64,000 nt of DNA from positions 518,501 through 582,500 of the forward strand of contig NZ_FNVZ01000004.1 of the NCBI RefSeq assembly GCF_900104625.1, read 5' to 3'. Positions 42,239 through 50,702 of the stretch are shown piece by piece. Each line of letters starts with the position of its first letter. Position 1 is the first letter of the stretch. The DNA is from Leptotrichia massiliensis. GTDB taxonomy: Bacteria; Fusobacteriota; Fusobacteriia; Fusobacteriales; Leptotrichiaceae. The position numbers and the translations under genes are program-made. Under the pieces are notes generated by a model, which had not been told where the DNA came from, searched no databases, and saw nothing but the letters and a program-made list of their open reading frames with translations.

Positions 42239-42883
42239 ATGTCGTATATTAAGGATCCGAAAGGGATAGAAGTAAGAAGTTTTGAAATGATTACGGAAGG
42301 ATTGGGGAATAAGGTAGACCACTTTGCTGAAAATGAGAAGCCAATTGTGAAAAGACTGGTGCATACTACTGGAGATTTTGGTTATGCAGATATTACAGAG
42401 TTTCATAATGATGCGGTAAATTCGGCTATGGAAGCTATAAAATCAGGGTGCAAGATATATTGTGATACAAATATGATTGTTACTGGATTAAATAAAATAG
42501 GTCTTGCGAAATTTGGATGTTCAGCATATTGTCTTGTAAATGATGAAGAAGTGGCAAAAGAAGCTAAGGAAAGAGGAATTACAAGATCGATGGTTGGAAT
42601 TGAAAGAGCAGTGAAAGATAAGGATACAAAAATATTTTTGATTGGAAATGCTCCAACAGCATTATTTAAACTGCTTGAAGAAATAAGCAAGGAAGGGGCA
42701 GAAAAGCCTAAACTTATTGCAGGAGTACCAGTAGGATTTGTAGGGTGTCCTGAATCAAAAGCCGCACTTTCAGATTATGATGTGCCATTTATAAGAACTA
42801 ATGGTACAAAAGGTGGAAGTACAGTAGCTGTAGCAGTATTACATGGAATACTGTATCAAATGTTTGAAAGAGACAGATATTAA
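42239..42883 (+). CDS. cbiC: Cobalt-precorrin-8 methylmutase
   Basis: Moves the methyl group from C11 to C12, giving cobyrinic acid. 214 residues; family features are IEVRSFEMITEG, VKRLVHTTGDFGYAD with the catalytic histidine, CDTNMIVTG and GVPVGFVGCPESKAAL. GGAGGG precedes the ATG by nine bases. It is followed closely by cbiD. Confidence 0.95.
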   Translation: MSYIKDPKGIEVRSFEMITEGLGNKVDHFAENEKPIVKRLVHTTGDFGYADITEFHNDAVNSAMEAIKSGCKIYCDTNMIVTGLNKIGLAKFGCSAYCLVNDEEVAKEAKERGITRSMVGIERAVKDKDTKIFLIGNAPTALFKLLEEISKEGAEKPKLIAGVPVGFVGCPESKAALSDYDVPFIRTNGTKGGSTVAVAVLHGILYQMFERDRY

Positions 42884-42914
42884 AAAAACTACTAACAAAG
42901 GGAAGGAAGTAAAA

Positions 42915-44039
42915 ATGGAAGAATACGTATATTTTAACGGTAGAAAACTAAGATATGGCTATACAACGGGAAGTTCTGCAACGGCAGCCACGAAAGCTGC
43001 ACTTATGTATCTTCTGCAAGACGGAGAACAGGATATACCAGAAGTAACTATCGGACTTCCCTCAGGAAAATCTATAACAATAAAAGTAGATTCATTAAAA
43101 AAAGCAGATAACTATGCGCTTGCATCGGTTTTAAAGGATGGGGGAGATGATCCCGACGTTACTCATGGACTTCAGATTTTTTCAAAGGTAAGTTTGCGTG
43201 ATGATGCAAAAATAAATATTTTTGGTGGGATAGGAGTAGGGAAAGTTACCAAAAAGGGTCTTCCCATCTCTCCTGGAAATTCTGCAATAAATCCTACTCC
43301 TTTAAAAATGATAAGAGCGGCGGTGGAAAGTGTTCTTCCAACTGGAAAAGGTGCAGATATAGAAATTTTTGTGCCAAAAGGCGAAGAAACTGCAAAAAAA
43401 ACATTGAATGCAAAACTTGGAATTATTGGTGGAATTTCAATTCTTGGTACAACGGGAATAGTAAAGCCGATGTCGGAAGACGCATGGAAAGCATCGCTTG
43501 CCATTGAATTGAAGATGGCTCTTGAAAATGCTGAAAATGGCGAGGCAATATTTCTATTTGGAAACAGGGGGAAAAAATATTTAACTGACAATTTTGAGGA
43601 TAATACTTCATTATCTGTTGTAATAAGTAATTTTGTAGGCTATATGTTTGATAGGGCTTGTGAATTTGAAGCAAGAAAAATTTACTTTATTGGTGAACTT
43701 GGAAAATTTGTGAAAGTTGCAGGAGGGATATTTCATACACACAGCAGAGTTTCTGACGCAAAAATGGAAATACTCGCTGCAAATGCATTGCTTGTAGGCG
43801 AAAGCATGGAAAACCTGAAAAAGATAATGGCTTCCAACACAACCGAAGAAGCTACAAAATACATTGAAAAAACAGAAGTTTACGATCTTCTGGCAAAAAA
43901 AGCCAAACAGAAATGTGAAGAATATTGCCGAAGAAACGGTTGGGATCTGGAAGTGGAAACACTTATTATTTCTGCTGAAAGAAAAGAGCTGGGAAGCAGT
44001 AAGAACTTTTTTGATAATTTTAAAAGAAAAGGGCTTTAA
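42915..44039 (+). CDS. cbiD: Cobalt-precorrin-5B C1-methyltransferase, altered 3' end
   Basis: Methylates C1 during anaerobic corrin ring contraction. 374 residues with LRYGYTTGSSATAATKAALM at the start, DGGDDPDVTHG, GVGKVTKKGLPI, PGNSAINPTPLKMI and GGIFHTHSRVSDAKME. The start is the ATG at 42915 (AGGAAG upstream); the open frame extends 24 codons further up into cbiC without a better site. The last residues (about FFDNFKRKGL) are shared in another frame with a cbiT-like remnant, so the natural end of cbiD may have been changed by a deletion. Confidence 0.9.
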   Translation: MEEYVYFNGRKLRYGYTTGSSATAATKAALMYLLQDGEQDIPEVTIGLPSGKSITIKVDSLKKADNYALASVLKDGGDDPDVTHGLQIFSKVSLRDDAKINIFGGIGVGKVTKKGLPISPGNSAINPTPLKMIRAAVESVLPTGKGADIEIFVPKGEETAKKTLNAKLGIIGGISILGTTGIVKPMSEDAWKASLAIELKMALENAENGEAIFLFGNRGKKYLTDNFEDNTSLSVVISNFVGYMFDRACEFEARKIYFIGELGKFVKVAGGIFHTHSRVSDAKMEILAANALLVGESMENLKKIMASNTTEEATKYIEKTEVYDLLAKKAKQKCEEYCRRNGWDLEVETLIISAERKELGSSKNFFDNFKRKGL

Positions 44040-44130
44040 GGATATAGAAGTTGTTACGGTTGTTGTTAGCAGATTGAAAAAATTAGACTATACTATGATG
44101 TTTGGAAAAAATGCTATTTGTATAGTAGAC
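43996..44130 (+). pseudogene. cbiT: 3' remnant of cbiT (precorrin-6B/cobalt-precorrin-7 C15 methyltransferase)
   Basis: In the +1 frame relative to cbiD the sequence reads ILKEKGFKDIEVVTVVVSR then LKKLDYTMMFGKNAICIV, which matches the C-terminal strand pattern of CbiT proteins (EVV-V-VSR-K, YTM, NPI-II). There is no start and no SAM-binding part. The remnant runs straight into a MITE-like element. An internal deletion that removed cbiE and most of cbiT is the simplest explanation; the family assignment is from pattern memory. Confidence 0.55.
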
Positions 44131-44245
44131 CTGTTAGACAGCCTAAGTTTTTTATTTTCACAAGGGGTTTTAATACCCCTTGTTTCAGAATATTTGTTTT
44201 ATCAAATTCTAAATGCAAGTTTAATTAAATTTATGAATAAATAAA
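44130..44245 (+). repeat. MITE-like element, family C, copy 2
   Basis: Matches the reverse complement of 16006-16130: TAGACCTGTT, CCTAAGTTTTTTATTTTCAC, the palindrome variant CAAGGGG....CCCCTTG (44161-44182), AGAATATTTGTTTTAT and AAATTCTAAAT. The ends are degraded. It abuts the cbiT remnant. Confidence 0.65.
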
Positions 44246-44281
44246 AGCTGGTAAAACCTCATTGATAATTTTTAAATTATA

Positions 44282-44371
44282 GGATTGTATTCCTTAAAAA
44301 ATTAAAATTCCAAAATTCAAGGAATATATTCCTAAAATTATACAAATTTATAAAAAAAAGGATTATATTCC
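44282..44371 (+). promoter_or_regulatory. Three dyad repeats spaced exactly 39 bases
   Basis: GGATTGTATTCC (44282), GGAATATATTCC (44321) and GGATTATATTCC (44360), each a 12-base imperfect palindrome, start 39 bases apart. The A/T-rich segments between them are also loosely alike, so this may be a degenerate 39-bp tandem repeat. They lie just upstream of the promoter at 44379-44407 and could bind a regulator. Confidence 0.55.
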
Positions 44372-44378
44372 ATAAAAA

Positions 44379-44407
44379 TTGATTTTCAAATAAAAAAGGG
44401 GTATAAT
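44379..44407 (+). promoter_or_regulatory. Predicted promoter of the AAA_14 ATPase gene
   Basis: TTGATT (44379-44384), 17 bases, TATAAT (44402-44407), 23 bases before the start codon. Confidence 0.6.
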
Positions 44408-44430
44408 TTAAAAGGAAATGAGGTGTTAAA

Positions 44431-45669
44431 ATGATAAGAATAGATCGAAAAGAATATTTAGATTTTTTAGTAAAATCAAAAGACAGACAGATAATAAAGG
44501 TCGTATCTGGTGTAAGAAGATGTGGAAAATCCACTCTCTTTGAGATATATAAAGATTTTCTGCTTGAAAATGGAGTTGCAAAAAATCAGATTATATCTAT
44601 AAACTTTGAAGATATAGATTATGAAGAACTTACAGATTACAAAAAACTCTATGAATATATAAAATCTAAAATGATTGAAGATAAAAGGAATTACATATTT
44701 TTAGATGAAATTCAGCATGTGGATAAATTTGAAAAAGTTGTAGACAGCCTTTTTATAAAAGAAAATACAGATTTATACATAACAGGCTCTAATGCCTATT
44801 TTATGTCAAGCGAGCTGGCAACCCTTTTAAGTGGGCGTTATATAGAACTGAAAATGCTACCTTTATCATTTAAGGAGTATTATCAGGCTAAATTAGAATA
44901 TGAAAAAATGGAGCAAAAGGAAAATAGAATATCAAAAACACTTATACAATATTATAATGAATATATAGTAAACAGTTCGTTTCCTTATACTTTACAGTTA
45001 GACAGTGATTTAAAAAATATACATGAATATTTAAGTGGGATATATAACTCTGTGCTTTTAAAAGATATAGTTGCAAGATTGAAAATTTCAGATGTAATGA
45101 GACTTGAAAGTGTTGTTAAATATATATTTGATAATATCGGTAATTTGACTTCGCTTTCAAAAATAGCGAATACCTTAACTTCAATGGGAAGAAAAACGGA
45201 TGCAAAAACCATTGAAAAGTATATTAGAGGGCTTACTGACAGTTTACTTGTGCATGAAGTTAGCAGATACAATATAAAAGGGAAAGAATTTCTATCTACA
45301 TTATCAAAATATTATGTTGCAGATTTAGGACTCAGACAGATGATTTTAGGTAATAGAAATATAGATATGGAACATATACTGGAAAATATAATTTATCTTG
45401 AACTAATTAGAAGAAAAGGCAATGTATATGTTGGGCAGTTTGATAAAAATGAAATTGATTTTGTTGTTATTAATTCAAATGAAATTGAATATTATCAGGT
45501 CGCTTTGACTGTCTTAGATGAAAATACTTTAAAAAGGGAATTGGATGCCTTTAAAAATATTAAGGATAACTATCCGAAGTATCTTATAACTTTAGATGAT
45601 GTAATGGTGAATACTGACTATGACGGAATAAAGGTTGTAAATGCTCTGGAATGGTTGTTGGGAGAATAA
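44431..45669 (+). CDS. AAA_14/DUF4143 ATPase
   Basis: A 412-residue ATPase of the family with an N-terminal AAA_14 domain (Walker A SGVRRCGKSTLFEIY, Walker B NYIFLDEIQHV, sensor-like YITGSNAYFMSSELATLLSG) and a C-terminal DUF4143 domain with a PD-(D/E)XK-like fold (ENIIYLELIRRKGNVYVGQ, then EIDFVVIN). Such genes are common, mobile and of uncertain role; toxin-like or regulatory functions have been suggested but not shown here. It has its own promoter and dyad sites, and AAATGAGGTG before the ATG. It opens the non-cobalamin patch between cbiD and cbiL. Confidence 0.88.
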   Translation: MIRIDRKEYLDFLVKSKDRQIIKVVSGVRRCGKSTLFEIYKDFLLENGVAKNQIISINFEDIDYEELTDYKKLYEYIKSKMIEDKRNYIFLDEIQHVDKFEKVVDSLFIKENTDLYITGSNAYFMSSELATLLSGRYIELKMLPLSFKEYYQAKLEYEKMEQKENRISKTLIQYYNEYIVNSSFPYTLQLDSDLKNIHEYLSGIYNSVLLKDIVARLKISDVMRLESVVKYIFDNIGNLTSLSKIANTLTSMGRKTDAKTIEKYIRGLTDSLLVHEVSRYNIKGKEFLSTLSKYYVADLGLRQMILGNRNIDMEHILENIIYLELIRRKGNVYVGQFDKNEIDFVVINSNEIEYYQVALTVLDENTLKRELDAFKNIKDNYPKYLITLDDVMVNTDYDGIKVVNALEWLLGE

Positions 45670-45694
45670 AGTAAAACATATTGGAGGAAAATCT

Positions 45695-46606
45695 ATGAAA
45701 AAGTACATCTATAGAATTCATTTAAAACCACAAAATGATAAAAAAGAAAATCCATTTAAATTTTGTAAGCAAAAAAGTATAGTTGGTATAGGTTGGCCAT
45801 TGAATAAAGAAAACCTAGAAAAATTTAAAAAAGAAAGTAATTTTGAAAACTATAAAAAACTAGTCTTAGAACAATATAGTAAAGATACTGGTTTAAAAAA
45901 AGCAATAAATTGTTATTCTGAAATTGAGAAAGATGATTTAATATGGGCAAGGGATAGAGATAATATCTTTTATATATGTAGAGTTATAGAAAAATGGCAG
46001 TATGATTACAAAGATGATAACGAAAAAAATGATATTTATAGTTATTTTCCTGTTGAATATATTAAAGTTGGAACATTAGAAGAAGTTCCTGGAAAAGTTA
46101 TAAATTCATTTAGGGCTTCTGCAACCTTACAAAGGGTTCATGGAGAAAATATTGTTGAAATGACAAAAAAAATTTATAACAAAAAATCAAATAATAAGTT
46201 ATATGAAACTAAAAAAATTGAGGATTTTTTAAATTTTTTATTACCAGAAGATATTGAAGAAATTGTGAGTTTGTATCTTCAATTAGAAAAAAATTATTTG
46301 ATATATACTAGTACAAATAAAATAGATACAGCTAAATATGAATTTGTTATGATAAGTAGAGATGGAAAAGAAAAATGTTATACACAAGTAAAAACAGGTA
46401 ACGAAGAATTAAATCCTAAAGATTATGAAAATTTAATTGAAAATAGTAATAAAGTTTATTTGTTCACATTAGCTGAATATATAGGAAAAAACATCAATAA
46501 CATAATATGTTTAAAAAAAGATGAAATTTTAGATTTTATTATAAAAAATAAAGAGATATTACCTGGTAGGATAAAGTACTGGATGAATGAAATACAAAAA
46601 AATTAG
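45695..46606 (+). CDS. Putative reader-plus-nuclease protein (EVE-like and PD-(D/E)XK-like)
   Basis: A 303-residue soluble protein. The N-terminal half (IYRIHLKPQN, SIVGIGWPL, DDLIWARDRDNIFYICRVIE, VGTLEEVPGKVINSFRASAT) has the look of an EVE/PUA-like modified-base or RNA reader. The C-terminal part (YEFVMISRDGKEKCYTQVKTG, then NKVYLFTLAEYIG) has the strand order and Q-x-K core of Mrr-like PD-(D/E)XK nucleases. A modification-dependent restriction role is inferred, not shown. The start ATG at 45695 follows GGAGGA. It is 25 bases after the ATPase gene and probably co-transcribed. Confidence 0.5.
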   Translation: MKKYIYRIHLKPQNDKKENPFKFCKQKSIVGIGWPLNKENLEKFKKESNFENYKKLVLEQYSKDTGLKKAINCYSEIEKDDLIWARDRDNIFYICRVIEKWQYDYKDDNEKNDIYSYFPVEYIKVGTLEEVPGKVINSFRASATLQRVHGENIVEMTKKIYNKKSNNKLYETKKIEDFLNFLLPEDIEEIVSLYLQLEKNYLIYTSTNKIDTAKYEFVMISRDGKEKCYTQVKTGNEELNPKDYENLIENSNKVYLFTLAEYIGKNINNIICLKKDEILDFIIKNKEILPGRIKYWMNEIQKN

Positions 46607-46616
46607 GAGATTTATT

Positions 46617-47150
46617 ATGAATTTAAAAATATTCTCATTATTTATATTAATTTTGGGTTCATTTACAGCTTATTCAATGGAGAATAGAAAAGTTTTCAAT
46701 ATTAAAAATGAATGGAGCATAAAATTACCTAAAAATTGGCTAGAAAAAAGAGATGAGGTTGATGGACATCATGTATATTATCCCCCTGGTAACAATTTAA
46801 TTATTAGAGCATCGAGTTTTTATATCTTTAGAGATTTAGAAAATGGTTCAAAAATAATTGCACCAGTTGATGATTTATATGAAATTTTTGATAAAAGCAT
46901 TAAAAATATAGACCTAGGAAATAATAAAAAATTAGAAGAAAAGAAATTAAATTTGAATAATTTTAAAATAGAGAATTTTAAACATAAATGCTATGAATAT
47001 GATTATTATGAAGATAATGAAAAAACTTATTCTATTTCTTGCGGGATTATGACTGAAGGTTATTTATTAATTATTAATTTTTATTCTGCTTCAAGAGATG
47101 AAGTTGAAAATGCAATAAAATATATTTATAGTGTAGAAAAAATAAATTAG
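46617..47150 (+). CDS. Secreted protein of unknown function
   Basis: A 177-residue protein with signal peptide MNLKIFSLFILILGSFTAYS and a mature domain with WSIKLPKNWLEKRDEV, HVYYPPGNNLIIRASSF and a C-terminal GYLLIINFYSASRDEVENAI. The pattern (amphipathic strands, PsbP-like or DUF1795-like layout) suggests a single alpha/beta domain but no family can be named. GGAG precedes the start. It lies 10 bases before cbiL and is probably in the same transcript. Confidence 0.6.
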   Translation: MNLKIFSLFILILGSFTAYSMENRKVFNIKNEWSIKLPKNWLEKRDEVDGHHVYYPPGNNLIIRASSFYIFRDLENGSKIIAPVDDLYEIFDKSIKNIDLGNNKKLEEKKLNLNNFKIENFKHKCYEYDYYEDNEKTYSISCGIMTEGYLLIINFYSASRDEVENAIKYIYSVEKIN

Positions 47151-47160
47151 AGGAGAAAAA

Positions 47161-47889
47161 ATGGCTAGTAAATTAGGTAAATTCTATGGAATAGGAGTAG
47201 GAGTAGGAGATCCTGAAAATATAACAGTTAAAGCAGCAAAAAGACTGCATGAAGTAGATGTGATAGTACTGCCTGAGGCAAAAAGCGGAGAAGGAAGTAC
47301 AGCCTTTAATATTGTAAAAGAATATGTAAAACCAGAAGTAGAGCAGCTATTTTTGGAGTTTCCTATGATAAAGGATGTGGAAGCGAGAAAAGTTTTTAGA
47401 AAAAATAATGCGGATGTAATAAGTGCTGAATTGGAAAAAGGTAAAAATGTAGCGTTTTTAACAATAGGTGATCCAATGACTTATAGCACTTATACTTATG
47501 TATTGGAACATATTTCAGATGATGTGGAAGTTGAAACTATTGCGGGAATAACTTCATTTAACAGTATTGCAGCAAGGCTTAATATACCGCTGATGATCGG
47601 AGATGAAGATTTAAAAGTAGTTTCTGTCAATAGAAAGACTGATGTTTATAAAGAAATTGAAAATAATCAAAATTTAGTATTAATGAAAATTAGCCGAGAT
47701 TTTGAGAGAATAAGAAAAGCGATTATTGAAACAGGAAATAAAGAAAATATAGTTATTGTTTCAAACTGTGGAAAAGAAAATGAAGAAATTATTACAGATA
47801 TTGAAAATGTTGAAAGTGTACATTATTTTTCTACATTAATTCTTAAAAAACAGGGAATAGAAGAATGGAAGAGATTTCTAAAAGCGTAA
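47161..47889 (+). CDS. cbiL: Cobalt-factor II C20-methyltransferase
   Basis: SAM-dependent methylation of the corrin precursor at C20. 242 residues with the tetrapyrrole-methylase motifs KFYGIGVGVGDPENITVKA (GVGDP instead of GPGDP), a VIVLPEAKSGEGSTAFNIV loop specific to CbiL, FLEFPMIKD, FLTIGDPMTYSTY and IAGITSFNSIAARL. AGAGGAG precedes the ATG. It is separated from cbiD by about 3 kb of unrelated genes. Confidence 0.93.
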   Translation: MASKLGKFYGIGVGVGDPENITVKAAKRLHEVDVIVLPEAKSGEGSTAFNIVKEYVKPEVEQLFLEFPMIKDVEARKVFRKNNADVISAELEKGKNVAFLTIGDPMTYSTYTYVLEHISDDVEVETIAGITSFNSIAARLNIPLMIGDEDLKVVSVNRKTDVYKEIENNQNLVLMKISRDFERIRKAIIETGNKENIVIVSNCGKENEEIITDIENVESVHYFSTLILKKQGIEEWKRFLKA

Positions 47890-48740
47890 AAAAGTTAAAA
47901 CCTAAAATAATAATATTTATAGTTTTACAAATTTTATTATTTATGTATTATTTTTGGATTGGAAAATATGATTGGGATTATGGTTTTGATTTGCCATTTC
48001 GGTTATTATTTGGTGGAATATTTTCAGCAATAACAGGAATAATTTTTGGATGGATATTTTATTCAATGGGGAAAAGTAAAAATTATGAAAATGACAAAAT
48101 TTTGAAATTACCGATATTTTTTATAATTTTATCAGTAGTATTATTATTTAGAATAGATATTATTGGAGTTATAAAATTATGTTTTTACAACGGATTATTC
48201 ATTTTAGGAATATTTAGAAGTAAAATAAAGATTAGAAGTTATCTGTCTAAAGTTTCTAAAATTATATTGTGGTTTGTTACAATGTATTTTTTGATTCCTA
48301 GTTTTGCAATTTGTTTTGGAATTCCAATGGAAAATCATGAAGATAGAGTCCCATTTAGTATTTTAATTCCATTTGTTGCAATCAATATTTGTTTTGGATT
48401 TTTTATAAAAAAATATTTTGATAAAGAAGAAATTGAAGTTGTAAGAATACTGACAATAGCAGGTTGTCTAGTAATTATGGGAATATTTATTTTTATGGGC
48501 TTTAATTGGTATAAAGAAGACTATCACGCAATAATTTATACTTTTCCGTATAAAGTATTGATGTATTTAGAAGAAGCTCAGATTAGTATTGAAAAAGTTG
48601 GGATTATAAAGACGTTAGAGTCGAGATACTTTGTTTATGCGATGATTGTTAATATGGGATTTTATTTGGGAACTTTGAAAATAAATAATAAAAATAAAAG
48701 GAAAAATTGTGTTGAAAACAAGATTGATGGGGATATTTAA
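47865..48740 (+). CDS. Polytopic membrane protein of unknown function
   Basis: A 291-residue protein with about eight hydrophobic segments (for example IIIFIVLQILLFMYYFWIG, LLFGGIFSAITGIIFGWIF, PIFFIILSVVLLF, IWILFVTMYF-type, PFVAINICFGFFI, RILTIAGCLVIMGIFIF). A short Lys-rich N-terminus and tail would be cytoplasmic. Not recognised. Its proposed start lies 25 bases inside the end of cbiL, so it may be translationally coupled or may start slightly later. Confidence 0.6.
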   Translation: MEEISKSVKKLKPKIIIFIVLQILLFMYYFWIGKYDWDYGFDLPFRLLFGGIFSAITGIIFGWIFYSMGKSKNYENDKILKLPIFFIILSVVLLFRIDIIGVIKLCFYNGLFILGIFRSKIKIRSYLSKVSKIILWFVTMYFLIPSFAICFGIPMENHEDRVPFSILIPFVAINICFGFFIKKYFDKEEIEVVRILTIAGCLVIMGIFIFMGFNWYKEDYHAIIYTFPYKVLMYLEEAQISIEKVGIIKTLESRYFVYAMIVNMGFYLGTLKINNKNKRKNCVENKIDGDI

Positions 48741-48786
48741 TAAGAAGTAGTTAAAATTTAAGAACTAAAAGAAAGAAGGAATTATT

Positions 48787-49470
48787 ATGAAAAAAATATT
48801 ATTTATTTTGTTACTTGGAGTAGCAATTCAAGGACTAGCAGAAACAATTGTAAAAGGAACTTATGATACAAAGAAAAAAAGATACACGGAATTGAGTCAA
48901 ACTTTTGAAAAGGAAATAAATTTGAGTTATGTATTGCCAAATGATAAAAAAGGTACAGTAACGTATAAAACTGAAAATTATGATATTTTAGTGAGAAAAA
49001 GTGATTTATTGGAATTATACAACAGAAAAAGGGAGAAAAAAGAAAATAATATAAAAGATAATATTTCTGATAAGGATAAAAAATTGGATTATGTTCGTAA
49101 TTATATTGCTGAATTAGTGGAAAACAACAGGGCAGTTATTTATGAAAGAAAAACAAAAAAAGAAATAAAAAATATTGTAAAAGTAAAATATAATAACGAT
49201 ATTTACTATGATGCGGGAAGAGGTTCAAATTACGATGGTTATAAATTTTATACAGATAAAAGTTTGTCACAGGAAATCATTAGATTTGATATTATAACAC
49301 AATTTGGAATTGCTCTTCACAGCAGTTTGGGAGATAATCCGTATAATAGGGAATTGACAGAAAAGGAAAAAGAATATAGAGAAAAAAATGGAAATCATTT
49401 TGAAGAGTTAAAGGAACTGTATAAGAAAGCCGTTCAAAATCCTAATGTTGAACAAAAAATTAGTTATTAG
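48787..49470 (+). CDS. Secreted protein of unknown function
   Basis: A 227-residue protein with signal peptide MKKILFILLLGVAIQGLAET. The mature part is Lys/Glu-rich with a charged helix around residues 70-100 and YDAGRGSNYDGYKFYTDKSL. No family recognised. AGAAAGAAGGA lies upstream. It follows the membrane protein gene and precedes a decayed nuclease gene. Confidence 0.6.
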   Translation: MKKILFILLLGVAIQGLAETIVKGTYDTKKKRYTELSQTFEKEINLSYVLPNDKKGTVTYKTENYDILVRKSDLLELYNRKREKKENNIKDNISDKDKKLDYVRNYIAELVENNRAVIYERKTKKEIKNIVKVKYNNDIYYDAGRGSNYDGYKFYTDKSLSQEIIRFDIITQFGIALHSSLGDNPYNRELTEKEKEYREKNGNHFEELKELYKKAVQNPNVEQKISY

Positions 49471-49523
49471 TAAAAAAAATTTGATAAGTTATTTTTGAAA
49501 TTTTATACAAACAGTGGGAATAA

Positions 49524-49916
49524 ATGAATAAAATTGAAAAAGGAATTGAGAGTAATATGGAAAAAAATTTTTAAAAGGATTGTCAAAAAAATTGACAAAA
49601 GAGTATGAAAAAGGCTTTTCGAGATCTAATTTACAAAATATGAGGCAATTTTATTTGAAGTATCCAATTTGCCAGACACTGTCTGGAAAATTGAGCTAAT
49701 CCCATTATTGTGAGATTCTGAGTATATCTGATGATAAAGAAAGAGCATTTTATGAGAGAGAATTGACTAGGTGGACTTTCTAATCAGATTTTTGCTTCAA
49801 AATACACATTGTATATTCCTAATAAGAAAGTGCTTGAAAATGAAGTGGAAAAAGTTTTGAGGGAGTATAATAAGAAAATAAAATTAAAAAGAATAGAGAA
49901 TGATAATTATGAATAA
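49524..49916 (+). pseudogene. Remnant of a YhcG/DUF1016 PD-(D/E)XK nuclease
   Basis: Broken pieces translate to LSKKLTKEYEKGFSRSNLQN, MRQFYLKYPICQTLSGKLS, a stop in place of Trp, SHYCEILSISDDKERAFYE and, after frameshifts and loss of the nuclease core, LYIPNKKVLENEVEKVLREY. These are the N-terminal and C-terminal signatures of the YhcG family often found with restriction systems. Several stops and a large internal deletion show it is dead. Confidence 0.8.
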
Positions 49917-50238
49917 AAAAGAATTACCGAAGTGTTCTGTTGAAATAACACTTTCTTTAATTTCTAATAAATGGAAAATACTTATAATAAGGGATTTACT
50001 TGATGGAACAAAAAGGTTTGGAGAATTGAGAAAATCTATAAATGGAATTTCTAATAAAGTTTTGACATATAATTTGAGAGAAATGGAGGAGGACAATCTT
50101 CTTATAAGAAAAATTTATCCTGAAGTTCCTCCAAAAGTTGAATATTCTCTTACTGAAACAGGGTACAGCTTAAAACCAATACTGGAAAGTATGGACAAAT
50201 GGGGTGTAAATTACCGAGAAAAAACAAAATATGAATAA
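49909..50238 (+). CDS. HxlR-family transcription regulator
   Basis: A 109-residue winged-helix regulator: the conserved cysteine near the start (LPKCSVEITLSLISNKWKIL), FGELRKSINGISNKVLTYNL recognition helix, and the PPKVEYSLTETGYSLKPIL wing. The start may be ATG 49909 or 49900; both lie at the end of the YhcG remnant. It is convergent with a flavin-binding protein gene that it may control, as HxlR proteins often regulate neighbouring oxidoreductases. Confidence 0.88.
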   Translation: MNKKELPKCSVEITLSLISNKWKILIIRDLLDGTKRFGELRKSINGISNKVLTYNLREMEEDNLLIRKIYPEVPPKVEYSLTETGYSLKPILESMDKWGVNYREKTKYE

Positions 50239-50258
50239 CTAAGATTGTAGCAAATTAA

Positions 50259-50672
50259 TTATGGTTTTTCGATTTTAAAATTTTCATTGGTATAAGTTTT
50301 TAAATCAAAAGTCCTGATTTCTTCTACATTAATATAAAAAAGTTCAAAAATAGGATTGTCAGGAGTTTTAAAAAGTTCTTTTATTGCTGGATATTCATTT
50401 AAAACTCTTGTTTTAAGATCAATATCATCAGTAAAATGAATATTTCCATTTACGGATATAAATGATAAATAATCTTTTGAATGAGAGAGAAAAGAAACGT
50501 AAGGACATTTTTTTAACTGTTTATAAACGTTTTTATTATTTGTAGTTGCAAGATATACTTTGTTTTTCTCAGAAAACAGATACTGAAAAATTCTTGTTTT
50601 AGGTTTGCTATCATCGAGTGTAGCTAAAATCCCGTAAGAGTTTTCTTTTAATATTTTATTATAATCAATCAT
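50259..50672 (-). CDS. Pyridoxamine 5'-phosphate oxidase-like flavin protein
   Basis: A 137-residue split-barrel protein of the PNPOx/FMN-binding superfamily: NSYGILATLDDSKPKTRIFQYLF, VYLATTNNKNVYKQLKKCPYV and FISVNGNIHFTDD. The short form and missing PNPOx catalytic residues suggest a general flavin or F420-type reductase rather than vitamin B6 synthesis. The start at 50672 has GGAGG; the earlier in-frame TTG overlaps that site. Confidence 0.82.
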   Translation of the reverse strand: MIDYNKILKENSYGILATLDDSKPKTRIFQYLFSEKNKVYLATTNNKNVYKQLKKCPYVSFLSHSKDYLSFISVNGNIHFTDDIDLKTRVLNEYPAIKELFKTPDNPIFELFYINVEEIRTFDLKTYTNENFKIEKP

Positions 50673-50702
50673 CTCAATTTCCTCCAAATATAATTTATTT
50701 CG

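Noticed and set aside
43864..44244. 126-residue plus-strand frame overlapping cbiD
   Set aside because: It is not a gene of its own: the first part is a shadow of cbiD, the middle the cbiT remnant, the last part a MITE-like repeat.
44282..44371. Possible CRISPR array
   Set aside because: The regular 39-base spacing first suggested one, but the repeats are only 12 bases, degenerate, three in number, and have AT-rich similar spacers; no cas gene is present.
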